Assembly (NCBI GenBank): GCA_041170585.1
Contig: JBEDNN010000044.1
Span: forward strand, 1-16,244
DNA: 16,244 nucleotides
Reading direction: 5' to 3'
Origin: JBDLSY01 sp041170585
GTDB lineage: Bacteria > Pseudomonadota > Gammaproteobacteria > Burkholderiales > Burkholderiaceae_C
Position numbers and translations under genes: made by a program. Shown here in pieces: positions 15,310 to 16,244 of the stretch. The notes under the pieces are model-generated. The model ran no database searches. It was not told the DNA's origin and was given only the letters and a program-made list of their open reading frames with translations. Each line of letters opens with the position of its first letter. Position 1 is the first letter of the stretch.

Positions 15310-15906
15310 ATGGAAGGTAGTAATGCTTTGGTCAGTTGTACCAGCCCCGAAGCGATTGCACTCAATCCACATCAAGACGGTATGATTGGGCGTGATGTTA
15401 CCAGCCCTGATAACAGCGATGGCAAATTAGGGTTTAGTTACAGCACTGTTGGCAATTACCCAGTCACTGAATGCGTCCAAAATAAAATCACAGGCTTAAT
15501 GTGGGAAGGCAAACCTGCAAGTGGCACAGTGCGTGGTAACCCTGCAATGAATCCAAATGGGATATATACCAATTATAACGGCACTTATGGCACACCTGCA
15601 CAAATTGCTGCATCAACCAACGCACAAGCCTATGTCAATGCTATCAATACCGCAGGCTTGTGTGGGCATAAAGATTGGCGTTTACCTACAGTTGATGAAT
15701 TACAGGAGATTGTTGATTATGGGGTAACTTCGCCTTCTATTGATAGTGCGTGGTTTCCAAATACACAAATTAGTTCGTATTGGACATTGTCATCTGGTGT
15801 GGGTTATTCAAGTATTGCTTGGCTTGTCAATTTCAGTAATGGCTACGTCAGCAACGGCAACCGTAATAGGTATTATTATGTGCGTTTGGTGCGTGCCAGT
15901 CAGTAA
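15310..15906 (+). CDS. DUF1566 (Lcl C-terminal-like) domain protein, probably 5'-truncated
   Basis: The 198-residue product contains a DUF1566 domain: NKITGLMWEGKP near 58-69, HKDWRLPTVDELQEIVDYG at 120-138, SIDSAWFPNTQISSYWTLSS at 143-162 and a final AWLVNFSNGYV...YYYVRLVRAS. Such domains are found in exported or surface proteins with C-type-lectin-like folds. Three cysteines (C10, C55, C118) would suit an exported protein, yet there is no signal peptide, and a TGA lies immediately before the ATG. A second frame upstream (about 15206-15330) is open and may hold the original N-terminus, so a frameshift or 5' loss is likely. Residues 174-190, rich in Asn/Ser/Gly/Arg/Tyr, are where family members vary most. 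Function is unknown; context is accessory, next to an Rpn gene. Confidence 0.75.
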   Translation: MEGSNALVSCTSPEAIALNPHQDGMIGRDVTSPDNSDGKLGFSYSTVGNYPVTECVQNKITGLMWEGKPASGTVRGNPAMNPNGIYTNYNGTYGTPAQIAASTNAQAYVNAINTAGLCGHKDWRLPTVDELQEIVDYGVTSPSIDSAWFPNTQISSYWTLSSGVGYSSIAWLVNFSNGYVSNGNRNRYYYVRLVRASQ

Positions 15907-15932
15907 TTGGATTTTGGATTGATTTGTTATAT

Positions 15933-15966
15933 AACCCGCTACTTTTAACCAAGTATGCAGGTTTTT
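15933..15966 (+). terminator. Weak candidate terminator after the DUF1566 gene
   Basis: AACC-C-GC-TAC (15933-15941) can pair imperfectly with GTA-T-GC-A-GGTT (15953-15963), followed by TTTT. Two internal mismatches make the stem weak, but the position, 27 bp after the stop, and the T-run fit an intrinsic terminator. Confidence 0.35.
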
Positions 15967-16042
15967 GTTTGTGGCAATACACGGTTTGGAGGCTGGTTGA
16001 TACATTGTTAAATAGACCCATAATCTTTAAAATTTAAATTCT

Positions 16043-16244
16043 ATGATGCACAACGCTGTTTATTTAAACCCATTTACCGATTACGGTTTTAAACGTATCT
16101 TTGGACAAGAGGATTCCAAGGAAATTTTACGTGATTTTGTCAATAGTTTATTGCCCGAACACCATCAAATTGCGACCTTAGAATATGCCAACAACGAGCA
16201 TTTGGGCTTGAACGAATATGACCGTAAAGCGATTGTTGATATTC
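16043..16244 (+). CDS. Rpn family recombination-promoting nuclease / PD-(D/E)XK nuclease transposase, N-terminal part
   Basis: The gene runs off the right edge; 67 residues are visible. The opening YLNPFTDYGFKRIFGQEDSKEILRDF and then FVNSLLPEHHQI, LEYANNEHLGLNEYDRKAIVDI is the typical start of the Rpn/PDDEXK_2 (PF12784-like) family, in which D13-YGFK and the DRK..V/F/YD strand belong to the restriction-like nuclease core. E. coli Rpn proteins are nucleases that stimulate RecA-independent recombination. These genes usually occur in many copies in a genome and are often decayed. Two in-frame ATGs (16043, 16046) open the gene, without a Shine-Dalgarno sequence. Whether it is intact cannot be seen here. 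Confidence 0.9.
   Translation, partial: MMHNAVYLNPFTDYGFKRIFGQEDSKEILRDFVNSLLPEHHQIATLEYANNEHLGLNEYDRKAIVDI

Overview
The window looks like ordinary chromosome from an AT-rich betaproteobacterium, probably near Burkholderiales/Neisseriales. The evidence is the set of gene forms: a Calvin-subtype class II aldolase of 354 residues, a MetH that starts at the pterin-binding domain (the split form common in Burkholderiales), a DUF2863-like protein (a family I know mainly from Betaproteobacteria), a short CinA-like protein, and an SDR/epimerase next to a ferredoxin-type reductase. These assignments come from recalled family sequences, not a search. Genes are moderately AT-rich and intergenic spacers extremely so; one spacer is only about 11% G+C.

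Layout, left to right. Positions 1-4403, minus strand: the N-terminal part of malate synthase G (glcB, cut by the window edge), then recN, nadK and fba. Fba is the promoter-proximal member of a possible fba-nadK-recN run. Positions 4404-4885: an AT-rich divergent spacer. Positions 4886-8716, plus strand: the cobalamin-dependent methionine synthase module without its homocysteine domain, a CinA/MoaB-like protein, and a tiny overlapping ORF. Positions 8787-12100, minus strand: a DUF2863-like protein and the Hsp90 chaperone htpG, separated by a clear intrinsic terminator. Positions 12293-14355: a minus-strand SDR/epimerase and a plus-strand ferredoxin-type reductase whose start codons are only 2 bp apart. 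Positions 14590-15186: grpE. Positions 15310-16244: accessory DNA, with a 5'-truncated-looking DUF1566 (Lcl-type) protein and the start of an Rpn/PD-(D/E)XK nuclease-transposase cut by the right edge.

Functions are mostly housekeeping: carbon metabolism (glcB, fba), NADP supply (nadK), DNA repair (recN), one-carbon/methionine metabolism (metH) and protein folding (htpG, grpE). The two chaperone genes carry near-identical heat-shock (sigma-32) promoter candidates, CTTGAAA-N12-CCCT, which links them as one regulon although they are not adjacent.

I see no RNA genes, CRISPR array or complete mobile element. I found no convincing new multi-gene system. The most unusual signals are different short AT-only tandem repeats in five of the spacers, one of which supplies the C-terminus and stop codon of a gene; the shared heat-shock promoter architecture; a possible 45-codon extension of grpE; and a DUF1566 C-terminus that resembles the variable region of diversity-generating-retroelement targets.
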